From: Thermoplasmata archaeon | GTDB taxonomy: Archaea > Thermoplasmatota > Thermoplasmata > GCA-020350865 | Reading direction: 5' to 3' | Assembly: GCA_020351895.1 (NCBI GenBank) | Contig: CP070672.1 | Span: 3,292,909-3,298,567, forward strand | DNA length: 5,659 nt | In this document: piece by piece, positions 1-5,659 of the stretch | Position numbering within the stretch: the stretch's first letter is position 1 | Layout of the letters: each line of letters begins with the position of its first letter | Program-made: the position numbers and the translations under genes | The notes under the pieces: model-generated | What the model was told of the DNA's origin: nothing | The model's database searches: none | Seen by the model: the letters and a program-made list of their open reading frames with translations, nothing else

Positions 1-1
1 A

Positions 2-1141
2 ATCATGGGCGGGACATTCACGGCAAGAAACAAAGAATACCAGGAATGGTTCGCAAAAAGATGCTTTGATGCCATGAACCAGACCGAGGCTTCGTCACTT
101 GAGGATGCACACAGCCTGAATGAATTCGCTCCTTCAAGATGCATTGGAATGACAATGGAGACAAGACCTGACTGGTGCAGGGAAGATCATATTGACGAAA
201 TGCTGAGATTAGGTGGAACCAGGGTCGAACTCGGAGTTCAGACAGTATACGATGACATTCTGGATAAAATAGTGAGGGGTCATGCAGTTAAGGACTCAAT
301 TGAGGCAACTAGGCTTCTAAAGGATGCAGGCCTGAAGGTGTGCTATCATATGATGCCGGGTTTGCCAGGATCGAGTTTTGAAAGGGATATTGGGGCGTTC
401 AAAACCATCTTCGAAAATCCTGATTTCAAGCCAGATATGCTGAAGATATATCCCTGTCTCGTGGTTGGAGGGACAAAGCTCTATGACATGTGGAAAAAAG
501 GCGAATATAAACCCTATGATACCGAAAAAAACGCAGAGCTTATTGCTGAAATCAAGGATTTTATTCCAAATTGGGTGAGAATCCAGCGGATCCAAAGGGA
601 TATTCCAGTAAATCTAATATCGGATGGTGTGGATAAGAGTAATCTAAGACAGATAGTCCAGGATATATTAAAAAAGAGAGAGAAAAGCTGCCGGTGTATT
701 AGATGCAGGGAGGTCGGAATCAGCTCTTTAAAGGGTAAGGAGCCTGAGCTTGACTCAATAAAGTTAAAAAGAGATGAATACGAGGCTTCATTGGGTAAAG
801 AATATTTCCTGAGCTTCGAGGATTCAAAGGACATCCTAATCGCGTATGCCAGATTGAGAAAACCCTCTAAAACATCCCATAGGCATGAAATAAATGAGAA
901 ATCCTGCATGATTCTCAGGGAGCTGAAGGTTGCCGGTGAGATGGTTCCAATTGGCAAAATAGATGCAAAAATGTGGCAGCATCAGGGTTATGGTAAGATG
1001 CTACTTTCTGAATGCGAAAAGATTGCACAAGAATCAGATGCAAAAACGTTACTCGTGATGAGCGGAGTTGGGGTTAGGGAGTACTACAGGAAATTAGGGT
1101 ATGCAAGAGAAGGACCCTACATGGCAAAAGTCCTGAAATGA
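2..1141 (+). CDS. elp3: Elp3: tRNA wobble-uridine carboxymethyl-forming radical SAM/GNAT enzyme (5' partial)
   Basis: The reading frame is open from the first bases, so the N-terminus and the start codon lie before the window. Numbering from the Met at base 5, the radical SAM barrel shows ETRPDW (52-57), ELGVQT (75-80) and HMMPGLPG (115-122). A Cys-rich CRCIRC stretch (229-234), typical of archaeal Elp3, links it to a C-terminal GNAT acetyltransferase domain with the acetyl-CoA loop QHQGYGK (325-331), SGVGV (353-357) and YYRKLGY (360-366). The family makes the 5-carboxymethyl group on U34 of tRNAs from acetyl-CoA and SAM; archaea generally have Elp3 without the other Elongator subunits. The Cys motif for the 4Fe-4S cluster is not visible because it precedes the window. 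Full-length archaeal Elp3 is roughly 520-550 aa, so about 150 residues are missing. The C-terminus looks complete. The next gene has its own promoter, so they are probably not one operon. Confidence 0.96.
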   Translation: MMGGTFTARNKEYQEWFAKRCFDAMNQTEASSLEDAHSLNEFAPSRCIGMTMETRPDWCREDHIDEMLRLGGTRVELGVQTVYDDILDKIVRGHAVKDSIEATRLLKDAGLKVCYHMMPGLPGSSFERDIGAFKTIFENPDFKPDMLKIYPCLVVGGTKLYDMWKKGEYKPYDTEKNAELIAEIKDFIPNWVRIQRIQRDIPVNLISDGVDKSNLRQIVQDILKKREKSCRCIRCREVGISSLKGKEPELDSIKLKRDEYEASLGKEYFLSFEDSKDILIAYARLRKPSKTSHRHEINEKSCMILRELKVAGEMVPIGKIDAKMWQHQGYGKMLLSECEKIAQESDAKTLLVMSGVGVREYYRKLGYAREGPYMAKVLK

Positions 1142-1159
1142 TACCCTAATTACCCCTGC

Positions 1160-1176
1160 TTTTATCAATTGTTTTT
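1160..1176 (+). terminator. Possible weak oligo-T terminator after elp3
   Basis: Two short T-runs, TTTT at 1160-1163 and TTTTT at 1172-1176, lie 19-35 bases after the elp3 stop codon. Archaeal RNA polymerase can terminate at oligo-T tracts without a hairpin, and I see no strong hairpin here. The tract is short and runs into the operator region of the next gene, so this is a tentative call. Confidence 0.3.
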
Positions 1177-1177
1177 C

Positions 1178-1196
1178 GACATGTCATTTACATGTC
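1178..1196 (+). promoter_or_regulatory. Tandem ACATGT operator-like boxes upstream of paralogue A
   Basis: Two copies of the palindromic hexamer ACATGT occur at 1179-1184 and 1190-1195, 11 bp apart start to start, about one helical turn. The first sits in the 8-bp palindrome GACATGTC. The proximal box begins 18 bp before TATATATCC, the same position as in the promoter of paralogue B. A position just upstream of the TATA box fits a binding site for an activator, or for a repressor that competes with TBP/TFB. The regulator is not identified in the window. Confidence 0.6.
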
Positions 1197-1204
1197 AAAA
1201 TAAA

Positions 1205-1216
1205 GGATATATATCC
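1205..1216 (+). promoter_or_regulatory. TATA-box promoter of paralogue A
   Basis: GGATATATATCC is a perfect 12-bp palindrome with an archaeal TATA-like core, preceded by an A-rich stretch (1197-1204) that could act as BRE. Transcription would be expected to start about 25 bases downstream of its centre, near 1236, which gives a leader of about 20 nt before the ATG at 1255. TATATATCCTGT (1208-1219) recurs exactly in the paralogue B promoter. A second TATA-like GATATATCC (1227-1235) is too close to the start codon to be the main element. Confidence 0.7.
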
Positions 1217-1241
1217 TGTATGCATAGATATATCCAAAAAG

Positions 1242-1249
1242 GGAGATGT
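1242..1249 (+). promoter_or_regulatory. Shine-Dalgarno site that decides the start of paralogue A
   Basis: GGAGATGT matches the archaeal consensus GGAGGTGA at six of eight positions and ends 5 nt before the ATG at 1255. The upstream in-frame ATG at 1246 lies inside this site and could not use it with normal spacing. Paralogue B has the same geometry, which supports 1255 as the real start. Confidence 0.65.
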
Positions 1250-1254
1250 TGCGC

Positions 1255-3372
1255 ATGAATAAAGGCCTAATTGCATTAATAATCGTCGTGTCCATGGTTT
1301 TGGGAGGAATTGTGGGTATATATGCCCTATCTTATGAAGAATACGAATCGGATGGCGTTCCTTCCTACGAGTATCAAGCGGTAAGTTACAGCAGCCTCAA
1401 GAAATTCCACAATTACCAGGAGATTGTTGATTATCTCGATGATAATTCAAAGCTATCTCAATACTATTACTCTTACTACTATAAAAGCAATCTGACAACA
1501 GAGGATCCATCTAATGAATTTAGAACTACAATTGGAACGCCAGATTCCTTTGAGGATTCAGATTCTTCAGGATCTGGAGATCACTCGGAAACCAATGTCC
1601 AGGTTGAGGGGGTGGACGAGGGCGATATCGTTAAAAATGACGGCAAATACGCCTATATCGTGTCCCGCAACCTTACAAAGGTGTTCATACTCCAGGTATA
1701 TCCGGCAGAAGAGGCCAGGATCCTGTCCATTATACAGACGGATTGGACCATCTATGAACTGTATCTGTACGAAGATAAACTGGTTGTCCTTGGTGCCAGC
1801 ATTTTTTATTATGATTATTTTGGGGACATATATGAACCATATTATTCGTATACGCCAATTACCCGTATAAGTGTATACGATATAGAAGATAAGGAAAATC
1901 CTGTTCTTTTCAGAAGCGAAGAAATTGAGTGCGGTTATGTCACATCAAGGATGATCGGGAATTACTTCTATGCCATCCTGACACAATATACATACCAGGT
2001 ACAAGGCGAAGACGATCTGCCAGTTCCGGCTTCTCAGGTATATTATACAGATGACTATGACTATTACTACGTTTTCACCACAATTATGTCCCTAAACGTC
2101 CAGGATAAAAACGAGGAGCCAAATATAGAGGTCGTACTTACGGGATCCTCCACCCATATTTACGTATCTCTGCATAATATCTATCTAACTGGATTGAGAA
2201 GGATGAGCTGGGTGGAGAAGATGGAGAGAAGGGTGGTGGATATTATCATACCATCGGTATCTGAAAATACTTCCACTGAAATAGAAGAAATAAGAAGTTC
2301 TGACGACACCAGGTATGAGAAACTACAAAAAATCGACCAGATTGTCGGTGAATATCGTGAAGATCTGGATGATCTGGAGGAGGAGCAGTACGAGAAGGAT
2401 TTGAAGACCAAAACCTCGGTATTCGAGGAAAAAATCCAACGCGAAATCGAGAAGACCACAATACACAGAATTAGCATATTTAAAGGTGAAATAAAATACA
2501 GGGCAAGCGGTGGCGTACCTGGATACGTCCTGAATAGATTTTCCATGGACGAATACAACGAACACTTCAGAATAGCCACCACAACTGGACAGGTCTGGGG
2601 CAGCGGTAACAACGAGGCAAAAAACCATGTTTTCGCCATGAATCTGGATTTGAATGTAGTCGGTATGGTCCTTGATATCGCTCCAGGAGAGATGATATAC
2701 TCGGCAAGGTTTGTTAAGAATCGAGGCTACCTTGTTACCTTTAAAAAGGTGGATCCCTTCTTTGTCCTTGATTTAAGCGATCCGCGAAATCTAAATATTC
2801 TGGGTGAACTAAAGATTCCAGGATATTCAAATTATCTACATCCTTACGATGAGAACCACGTAATAGGAATAGGGAAGGATGCAGTTGACATGGGAGACTT
2901 TGCCTGGTATCTGGGAGTAAAGCTCTCACTCTTCGATGTCACCGATGTCCATAATCCCAAAGAGATATCAAATTATATAATCGGTGATAGAGGAACAGAA
3001 TCATTGGCTCTATCCGATCCCCATGCTTTCCTTTTCAGCAGAAACAAGAACCTGCTGGTAATACCGGTTCAGCTGAGGGAGATAGACGAGGACGAATACC
3101 CAGATGAAATTCCACCAAATGCTTATGGGAAACTAACATGGTACGGAGCCTATGTATTCCACATATCCGCAGAACACGGAATCGATTTGAAGGGCGGAAT
3201 AACCCATGATGAAGATTTTGATCCTATCCAAAACAACTATGGCGATTGGAACTTGCGGGTGAAAAGGTCCTTTTACATCGAGAATGTGCTTTATACCGTT
3301 TCAAATACAATGATAAAGGCAAACAATCTGGACCATCTTTCCGAGATTAAGGTTGTGGCTTTCCCAGATTGA
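1255..3372 (+). CDS. Secreted/membrane-anchored beta-propeller protein, PF09826/COG4880 family (paralogue A)
   Basis: This 705-aa protein starts with MNKG and a hydrophobic segment (about residues 4-24) that acts as a signal peptide or N-terminal anchor; no lipobox Cys is seen. A Tyr/Ser/Asp-rich linker follows, then the family signature TNVQVEGVDEGDIVKNDG (113-130). Other family landmarks are RFSMDEY (428-434) with RIATTT (439-444), YSARF (482-486), VDPFF (499-503), IPGYSNYLHPYDENH (521-535) and GDRGTES (577-583), followed by DPHAF. The family is predicted to fold as a beta-propeller outside the cell; its ligand or activity is unknown to me. Residues about 334-397 form a highly charged, probably helical insertion absent from paralogue B. 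N-X-S/T sequons (for example N139) could be glycosylated. An alternative ATG at 1246 would add three residues, but it overlaps the ribosome-binding site. The gene has its own promoter and a T-tract terminator, so it is probably transcribed alone. Family assignment is firm; function is open. Confidence 0.92.
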   Translation: MNKGLIALIIVVSMVLGGIVGIYALSYEEYESDGVPSYEYQAVSYSSLKKFHNYQEIVDYLDDNSKLSQYYYSYYYKSNLTTEDPSNEFRTTIGTPDSFEDSDSSGSGDHSETNVQVEGVDEGDIVKNDGKYAYIVSRNLTKVFILQVYPAEEARILSIIQTDWTIYELYLYEDKLVVLGASIFYYDYFGDIYEPYYSYTPITRISVYDIEDKENPVLFRSEEIECGYVTSRMIGNYFYAILTQYTYQVQGEDDLPVPASQVYYTDDYDYYYVFTTIMSLNVQDKNEEPNIEVVLTGSSTHIYVSLHNIYLTGLRRMSWVEKMERRVVDIIIPSVSENTSTEIEEIRSSDDTRYEKLQKIDQIVGEYREDLDDLEEEQYEKDLKTKTSVFEEKIQREIEKTTIHRISIFKGEIKYRASGGVPGYVLNRFSMDEYNEHFRIATTTGQVWGSGNNEAKNHVFAMNLDLNVVGMVLDIAPGEMIYSARFVKNRGYLVTFKKVDPFFVLDLSDPRNLNILGELKIPGYSNYLHPYDENHVIGIGKDAVDMGDFAWYLGVKLSLFDVTDVHNPKEISNYIIGDRGTESLALSDPHAFLFSRNKNLLVIPVQLREIDEDEYPDEIPPNAYGKLTWYGAYVFHISAEHGIDLKGGITHDEDFDPIQNNYGDWNLRVKRSFYIENVLYTVSNTMIKANNLDHLSEIKVVAFPD
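2254..2445 (+). other. Charged helical (coiled-coil-like) insertion within paralogue A
   Basis: Residues about 334-397 are dominated by Glu, Asp, Lys, Arg and Gln with regularly placed Ile and Leu, for example in IVGEYREDLDDLEEEQYEKD (363-382). There are no Pro or Gly residues apart from one Gly. This predicts a helical hairpin or coiled coil protruding from the propeller between a NIY(L/I)T strand and the TxIHRISI strand. The matching stretch in paralogue B is about 60 residues shorter. I recall similar charged helical segments at this place in other members of the family, which would make the segment ancestral, but I could not check this. Confidence 0.6.
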
Positions 3373-3386
3373 TTTCTAAACCACAA

Positions 3387-3406
3387 TCTTCTTTTTCTTT
3401 TTTTTT
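3387..3406 (+). terminator. Oligo-T transcription terminator after paralogue A
   Basis: A pyrimidine tract with five T (3392-3396) and nine T (3398-3406) begins 15 bases after the stop codon. No hairpin precedes it, as is normal for archaeal intrinsic terminators, which rely on oligo-T in the non-template strand. It should separate the transcripts of the two paralogues. Confidence 0.7.
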
Positions 3407-3484
3407 AATCCATGTGTCTCGTATTATATTTATATTTAATTTAGGTTGTAGAACAAAACGATCCTTAAGGTGATTCCATTTTTC

Positions 3485-3525
3485 TTGACATGTCAATTTG
3501 TTTCTGACATGTAGCTTACATGTAA
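3485..3525 (+). promoter_or_regulatory. Three ACATGT operator-like boxes upstream of paralogue B
   Basis: ACATGT occurs at 3488-3493, 3507-3512 and 3518-3523. The first lies in the perfect 12-bp palindrome TTGACATGTCAA (3485-3496) and the third in the perfect 10-bp palindrome TTACATGTAA (3516-3525). Boxes two and three are 11 bp apart, and box three begins 18 bp before TATATATCC, exactly as upstream of paralogue A. Box one, 19 bp further upstream, has no ACATGT counterpart there. This looks like a dimeric regulator's site array placed just upstream of the TATA box. Confidence 0.65.
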
Positions 3526-3535
3526 AAATAATCAA

Positions 3536-3544
3536 TATATATCC
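3536..3544 (+). promoter_or_regulatory. TATA-box promoter of paralogue B
   Basis: TATATATCC, continuing as TGT, is identical to the element in the paralogue A promoter. Transcription would be expected to start near 3564, giving a leader of about 35 nt before the ATG at 3599. From box two through this element (3507-3547) the promoter matches 1179-1219 at 34 of 41 positions without gaps. Confidence 0.7.
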
Positions 3545-3585
3545 TGTCTACAATAGAATAAACATGGAGATATTGCCGAAAAATA

Positions 3586-3593
3586 GGAGATGA
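3586..3593 (+). promoter_or_regulatory. Shine-Dalgarno site that decides the start of paralogue B
   Basis: GGAGATGA matches GGAGGTGA at seven of eight positions and ends 5 nt before the ATG at 3599. The in-frame ATG at 3590 is part of this site, so 3599 is the better start. A second GGAGAT sits upstream at 3566-3571 but has no start codon at a suitable distance. Confidence 0.7.
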
Positions 3594-3598
3594 GCAAC

Positions 3599-5476
3599 AT
3601 GATAGACGTGAAACTCAAATTGATGGTCGTGTCCATGGTTGTGATGATGTTTTTAGGAGCGGGAGCAGGGATTTTGTTTCCAGGGGAGCCTCATGAAGGT
3701 GAAAGATCCACATTAAGGACTTTTTCCTCGTTTTCCGAGCTACAGGATTTTTTGAATAAAGAGCCTGATTACCAAAGAAGTTACGGATCATATCTGTATT
3801 CTCCAGGGAAAATCGTCACAATGGAAGGAGCAACTTTGGATAATTCTGCGCCAAGCACTTCACCTTCAGGGGAACACTCAGATACCAACCTTCAGGTAGA
3901 AGGTGTGGATGAAGGGGATATCGTGAAAAACGACGGAAGATTCGCTTATATTGTCTCGGCTAATAAGACAGAGGTATTCATTGTCCTGGTTTATCCTGCC
4001 GAAGAGGCGAGAATTCTGTCAGTAATCAAACTGAATTGGAGTATAAGGGAAATATATCTTTATGAAGACAGACTCGTGATTCTCGGGAGGTACAGTTACT
4101 ACTATACTCCATACGAAAATGCTTGTCTAGCCTATTCTCCAGGAATATATGTAATGGTCTATGATATAAAGGATAAGGAGCATCCACAACTTAAAAGAGA
4201 GAAATGTTTTGAAGGAGGCTATATTACATCCAGAATGATTGGAAAATATTTGTATGTAATAGTGAACCAACCGGTATGGGGGATAGAAAGTGAAGATGAT
4301 CTTCCAGTCCCCCCCCATGAGATATATCATGTGGAAGAGCACGATCATTCCTACACATTCACCAGCATAGTTTCAATAAATGTTGAAAATGATGAAGAGG
4401 AAATCAATAAGATAGTTATACTTCTTGGAACATCCAACAATATCTATGTATCCACAAGCAACATCTATATCACCTACAAAAAAATGTCCTACGATCATTC
4501 CCAACTGTATTTTGCATCCGTAATAAATACTGCAAAGTATCCGACATATTCGGAAAAAACGGTTATTCACAGGATATCTATAAATGACGGAATATCGGAA
4601 TACAAGGCAAGTGGAGAGGTGCAAGGGAGGGTTCTGAATCGGTTTTCAATGGACGAATATAAAAGACATTTCAGAATAGCAACCACTACAGGTCATGTCT
4701 TACGATCCGGTGATAGCAGCGCCAAAAACCAAGTATACGTTCTTGACATGGATCTGAATATGGTAGGCAGTATAGAAAATATCGCACCGGGAGAGAGAAT
4801 CTACTCTGCAAGGTTCATGGGAAAAAGAGCCTATTTAGTGACCTTCAAGAAGGTAGATCCATTCTTTGTTCTGGACCTGAGTAATCCTAGACACCCCAAG
4901 ATATTGGGTGAGTTGAAGATACCAGGCTACTCAAACTACCTTCATCCCTATGATGAGAACCATGTCATAGGAATCGGAAAAGATACTGTGGATATGGGAG
5001 ACTTTGCGTGGTATCAGGGTGTAAAACTTTCTCTGTTTGACGTAAGCGATGTAAAGAATCCAAAGGAGCTCGCAAAATTCATAATCGGGGACAGGGGAAC
5101 CGAATCAAATGCCCTGCGTGATCCCCATGCATTCCTATTCGATTTGAAAAGGAATCTTCTGGTTATACCCATCACACTCTATACGATCAATGAATCGAAG
5201 TATCCGGATGGCGCACCCCCTCATACCCATGGAGAATATACATGGAACGGAGTCTACGTGTTCCGAATTTCAGCTGAAAATGGAATCGGTTTAAAGGGAA
5301 GAATATCGCATGAAGATCGGATGAATTCCGATAATTACTACCAACGATATTATTCCAATGCCATTCCAAGATCATTTTACATTGAAGACACACTCTACAC
5401 GGTATCCAGCAGATATATAAAAGCACATAATCTAGACGACCTAAACGAAATCAATTCAGTAGAACTTGGCTATTAA
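3599..5476 (+). CDS. Secreted/membrane-anchored beta-propeller protein, PF09826/COG4880 family (paralogue B)
   Basis: This 625-aa protein begins MIDVKLKL, followed by a hydrophobic segment (about residues 6-26) that serves as signal peptide or anchor, without a lipobox Cys. The N-terminal linker is about 17 residues shorter than in paralogue A. The family signature TNLQVEGVDEGDIVKNDG lies at 96-113, RFSMDEY at 348-354, and the IPGYSNYLHPYDENH and GDRGTES motifs follow in the same order as in A. Residues 435-462 are identical to A. It lacks A's central helical insertion: only about 26 residues join NIYIT to EKTVIHRISI. Two Cys residues (in ACLAY and EKCFEGG) could form a disulfide outside the cell. 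The promoter module is shared with A, so the two are probably co-regulated from separate transcripts. No oligo-T tract follows the stop codon. The ORF can be extended three codons to an ATG at 3590, which overlaps the ribosome-binding site. The molecular function is unknown; it is the downstream copy of an old tandem duplication. Confidence 0.92.
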   Translation: MIDVKLKLMVVSMVVMMFLGAGAGILFPGEPHEGERSTLRTFSSFSELQDFLNKEPDYQRSYGSYLYSPGKIVTMEGATLDNSAPSTSPSGEHSDTNLQVEGVDEGDIVKNDGRFAYIVSANKTEVFIVLVYPAEEARILSVIKLNWSIREIYLYEDRLVILGRYSYYYTPYENACLAYSPGIYVMVYDIKDKEHPQLKREKCFEGGYITSRMIGKYLYVIVNQPVWGIESEDDLPVPPHEIYHVEEHDHSYTFTSIVSINVENDEEEINKIVILLGTSNNIYVSTSNIYITYKKMSYDHSQLYFASVINTAKYPTYSEKTVIHRISINDGISEYKASGEVQGRVLNRFSMDEYKRHFRIATTTGHVLRSGDSSAKNQVYVLDMDLNMVGSIENIAPGERIYSARFMGKRAYLVTFKKVDPFFVLDLSNPRHPKILGELKIPGYSNYLHPYDENHVIGIGKDTVDMGDFAWYQGVKLSLFDVSDVKNPKELAKFIIGDRGTESNALRDPHAFLFDLKRNLLVIPITLYTINESKYPDGAPPHTHGEYTWNGVYVFRISAENGIGLKGRISHEDRMNSDNYYQRYYSNAIPRSFYIEDTLYTVSSRYIKAHNLDDLNEINSVELGY

Positions 5477-5533
5477 CACACATACAGGGCCAAAAAATTG
5501 ATAGAAGATTGTCCAAAATGTGTACCAAAATCA

Positions 5534-5541
5534 ATTAATAA
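5534..5541 (+). promoter_or_regulatory. Possible TATA element of the gene at the right edge
   Basis: TTAATAAA lies about 40 bases before the candidate TTG start at 5580, a suitable distance for an archaeal promoter. No ACATGT box is found between 5477 and 5659, so this gene does not share the paralogue promoter module. The match is weak in such AT-rich spacer sequence. Confidence 0.3.
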
Positions 5542-5579
5542 ACAACAATCCATATCTTAGATGTGGATGGTGAATATCA

Positions 5580-5659
5580 TTGGGCACCATAGCTGGCCAT
5601 AAACCCATGAATGTCGGAATAATTCTGATTTCGGCTCTTTTCCTTCTTTCACTTTTCAT
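5580..5659 (+). CDS. Start of an unidentified secreted or membrane protein (3' partial)
   Basis: The frame is open to the window end. From the ATG at 5607 it reads MNVGIILISALFLLSLF, a strongly hydrophobic stretch like a signal peptide or first membrane helix. The nearest upstream stop in frame is the TGA at 5571. I favour a TTG start at 5580 because GGTGA (5569-5573) lies 6 nt before it. This adds nine residues, including His-Lys, giving a polar n-region before the hydrophobic core. ATG 5607 has no clear ribosome-binding site. Only about 26 codons are visible, so the family cannot be named. It might be a third secreted protein of the same cluster, possibly read through from paralogue B because no terminator is seen between them. 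Confidence 0.5.
   Translation, partial: MGTIAGHKPMNVGIILISALFLLSLF

Noticed and set aside
317..957. Two minus-strand open frames (92 and 147 aa) opposite elp3
   Set aside because: They lie antisense to a strongly conserved Elp3 coding region, have low-complexity Ser/Phe/Ile composition typical of antisense shadows, and show no recognisable motifs.
1220..1258. 12-codon mini-ORF ending in TGA that overlaps the ATG of paralogue A
   Set aside because: Its ATG lies upstream of the expected transcription start (about 1236), so it is probably not in the mRNA.
1514..1870. 118-aa plus-strand frame inside paralogue A
   Set aside because: It overlaps the conserved beta-propeller signature in another frame and has no family motifs.
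2181..2639. Three overlapping minus-strand frames opposite the helical insertion of paralogue A
   Set aside because: GA-rich codons on the plus strand (Glu/Asp/Lys) remove stops on the other strand and yield Ser/Phe/Leu-rich shadows; no family resemblance is visible.
3422..3442. AT-rich TATTATATTTATATTTAATTT as an alternative promoter for paralogue B
   Set aside because: It lies more than 150 bases before the start codon, directly after the terminator, and has no counterpart upstream of paralogue A; the TATA at 3536 fits better.
3485..3525. The ACATGT boxes as a CRISPR or transposon-end repeat
   Set aside because: There are only two or three short copies, no spacer-like units, no transposase gene and no flanking target-site duplication; the fixed spacing to TATA favours operators.
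5561..5602. 13-codon frame MWMVNIIGHHSWP before the right-edge gene
   Set aside because: It is very short, lacks a ribosome-binding site, and overlaps the likely ribosome-binding site and start of the signal-peptide frame.

Overview
The window most likely comes from an archaeon, probably a euryarchaeon. The evidence is an archaeal-type Elp3, AT-rich TATA-like boxes about 45-65 bases before start codons, Shine-Dalgarno sequences close to GGAGGTGA, an oligo-T tract after a stop codon, and heavy use of AGA/AGG and ATA codons. A thermophilic Thermoplasmata/DHVE2-like or methanogen-related lineage would fit, but the sequence alone does not settle it.

Layout, all on the plus strand. (1) 1-1141: the C-terminal two thirds or so of elp3, the radical-SAM/acetyltransferase enzyme of wobble-uridine tRNA modification; its iron-sulfur cysteine motif lies before the window. 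(2) 1142-1254: a promoter region with two ACATGT boxes and a TATA element. (3) 1255-3372: a secreted or membrane-anchored beta-propeller protein of the PF09826/COG4880 type ('paralogue A', 705 aa). (4) 3373-3598: an oligo-T terminator, then a promoter with three ACATGT boxes and a TATA element. (5) 3599-5476: a second beta-propeller protein of the same family ('paralogue B', 625 aa). (6) 5477-5659: a short spacer without a visible terminator, then the first codons of a third gene that encodes a hydrophobic, signal-peptide-like N-terminus and runs off the window.

elp3 is a housekeeping neighbour with no evident functional link. The interesting part is the tandem pair. The two proteins are nearly identical in parts of their C-terminal half although the DNA there has diverged at silent sites, so the duplication is old and the propeller is under strong purifying selection. 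Paralogue A has about 60 extra residues of charged helical sequence in the middle that B lacks. Both genes carry the same promoter module: two ACATGT boxes 11 bp apart, the proximal one starting exactly 18 bp before a shared TATATATCCTGT element. This suggests that one DNA-binding regulator controls both. The biochemical function of this propeller family is not known to me, so no molecular role is claimed.
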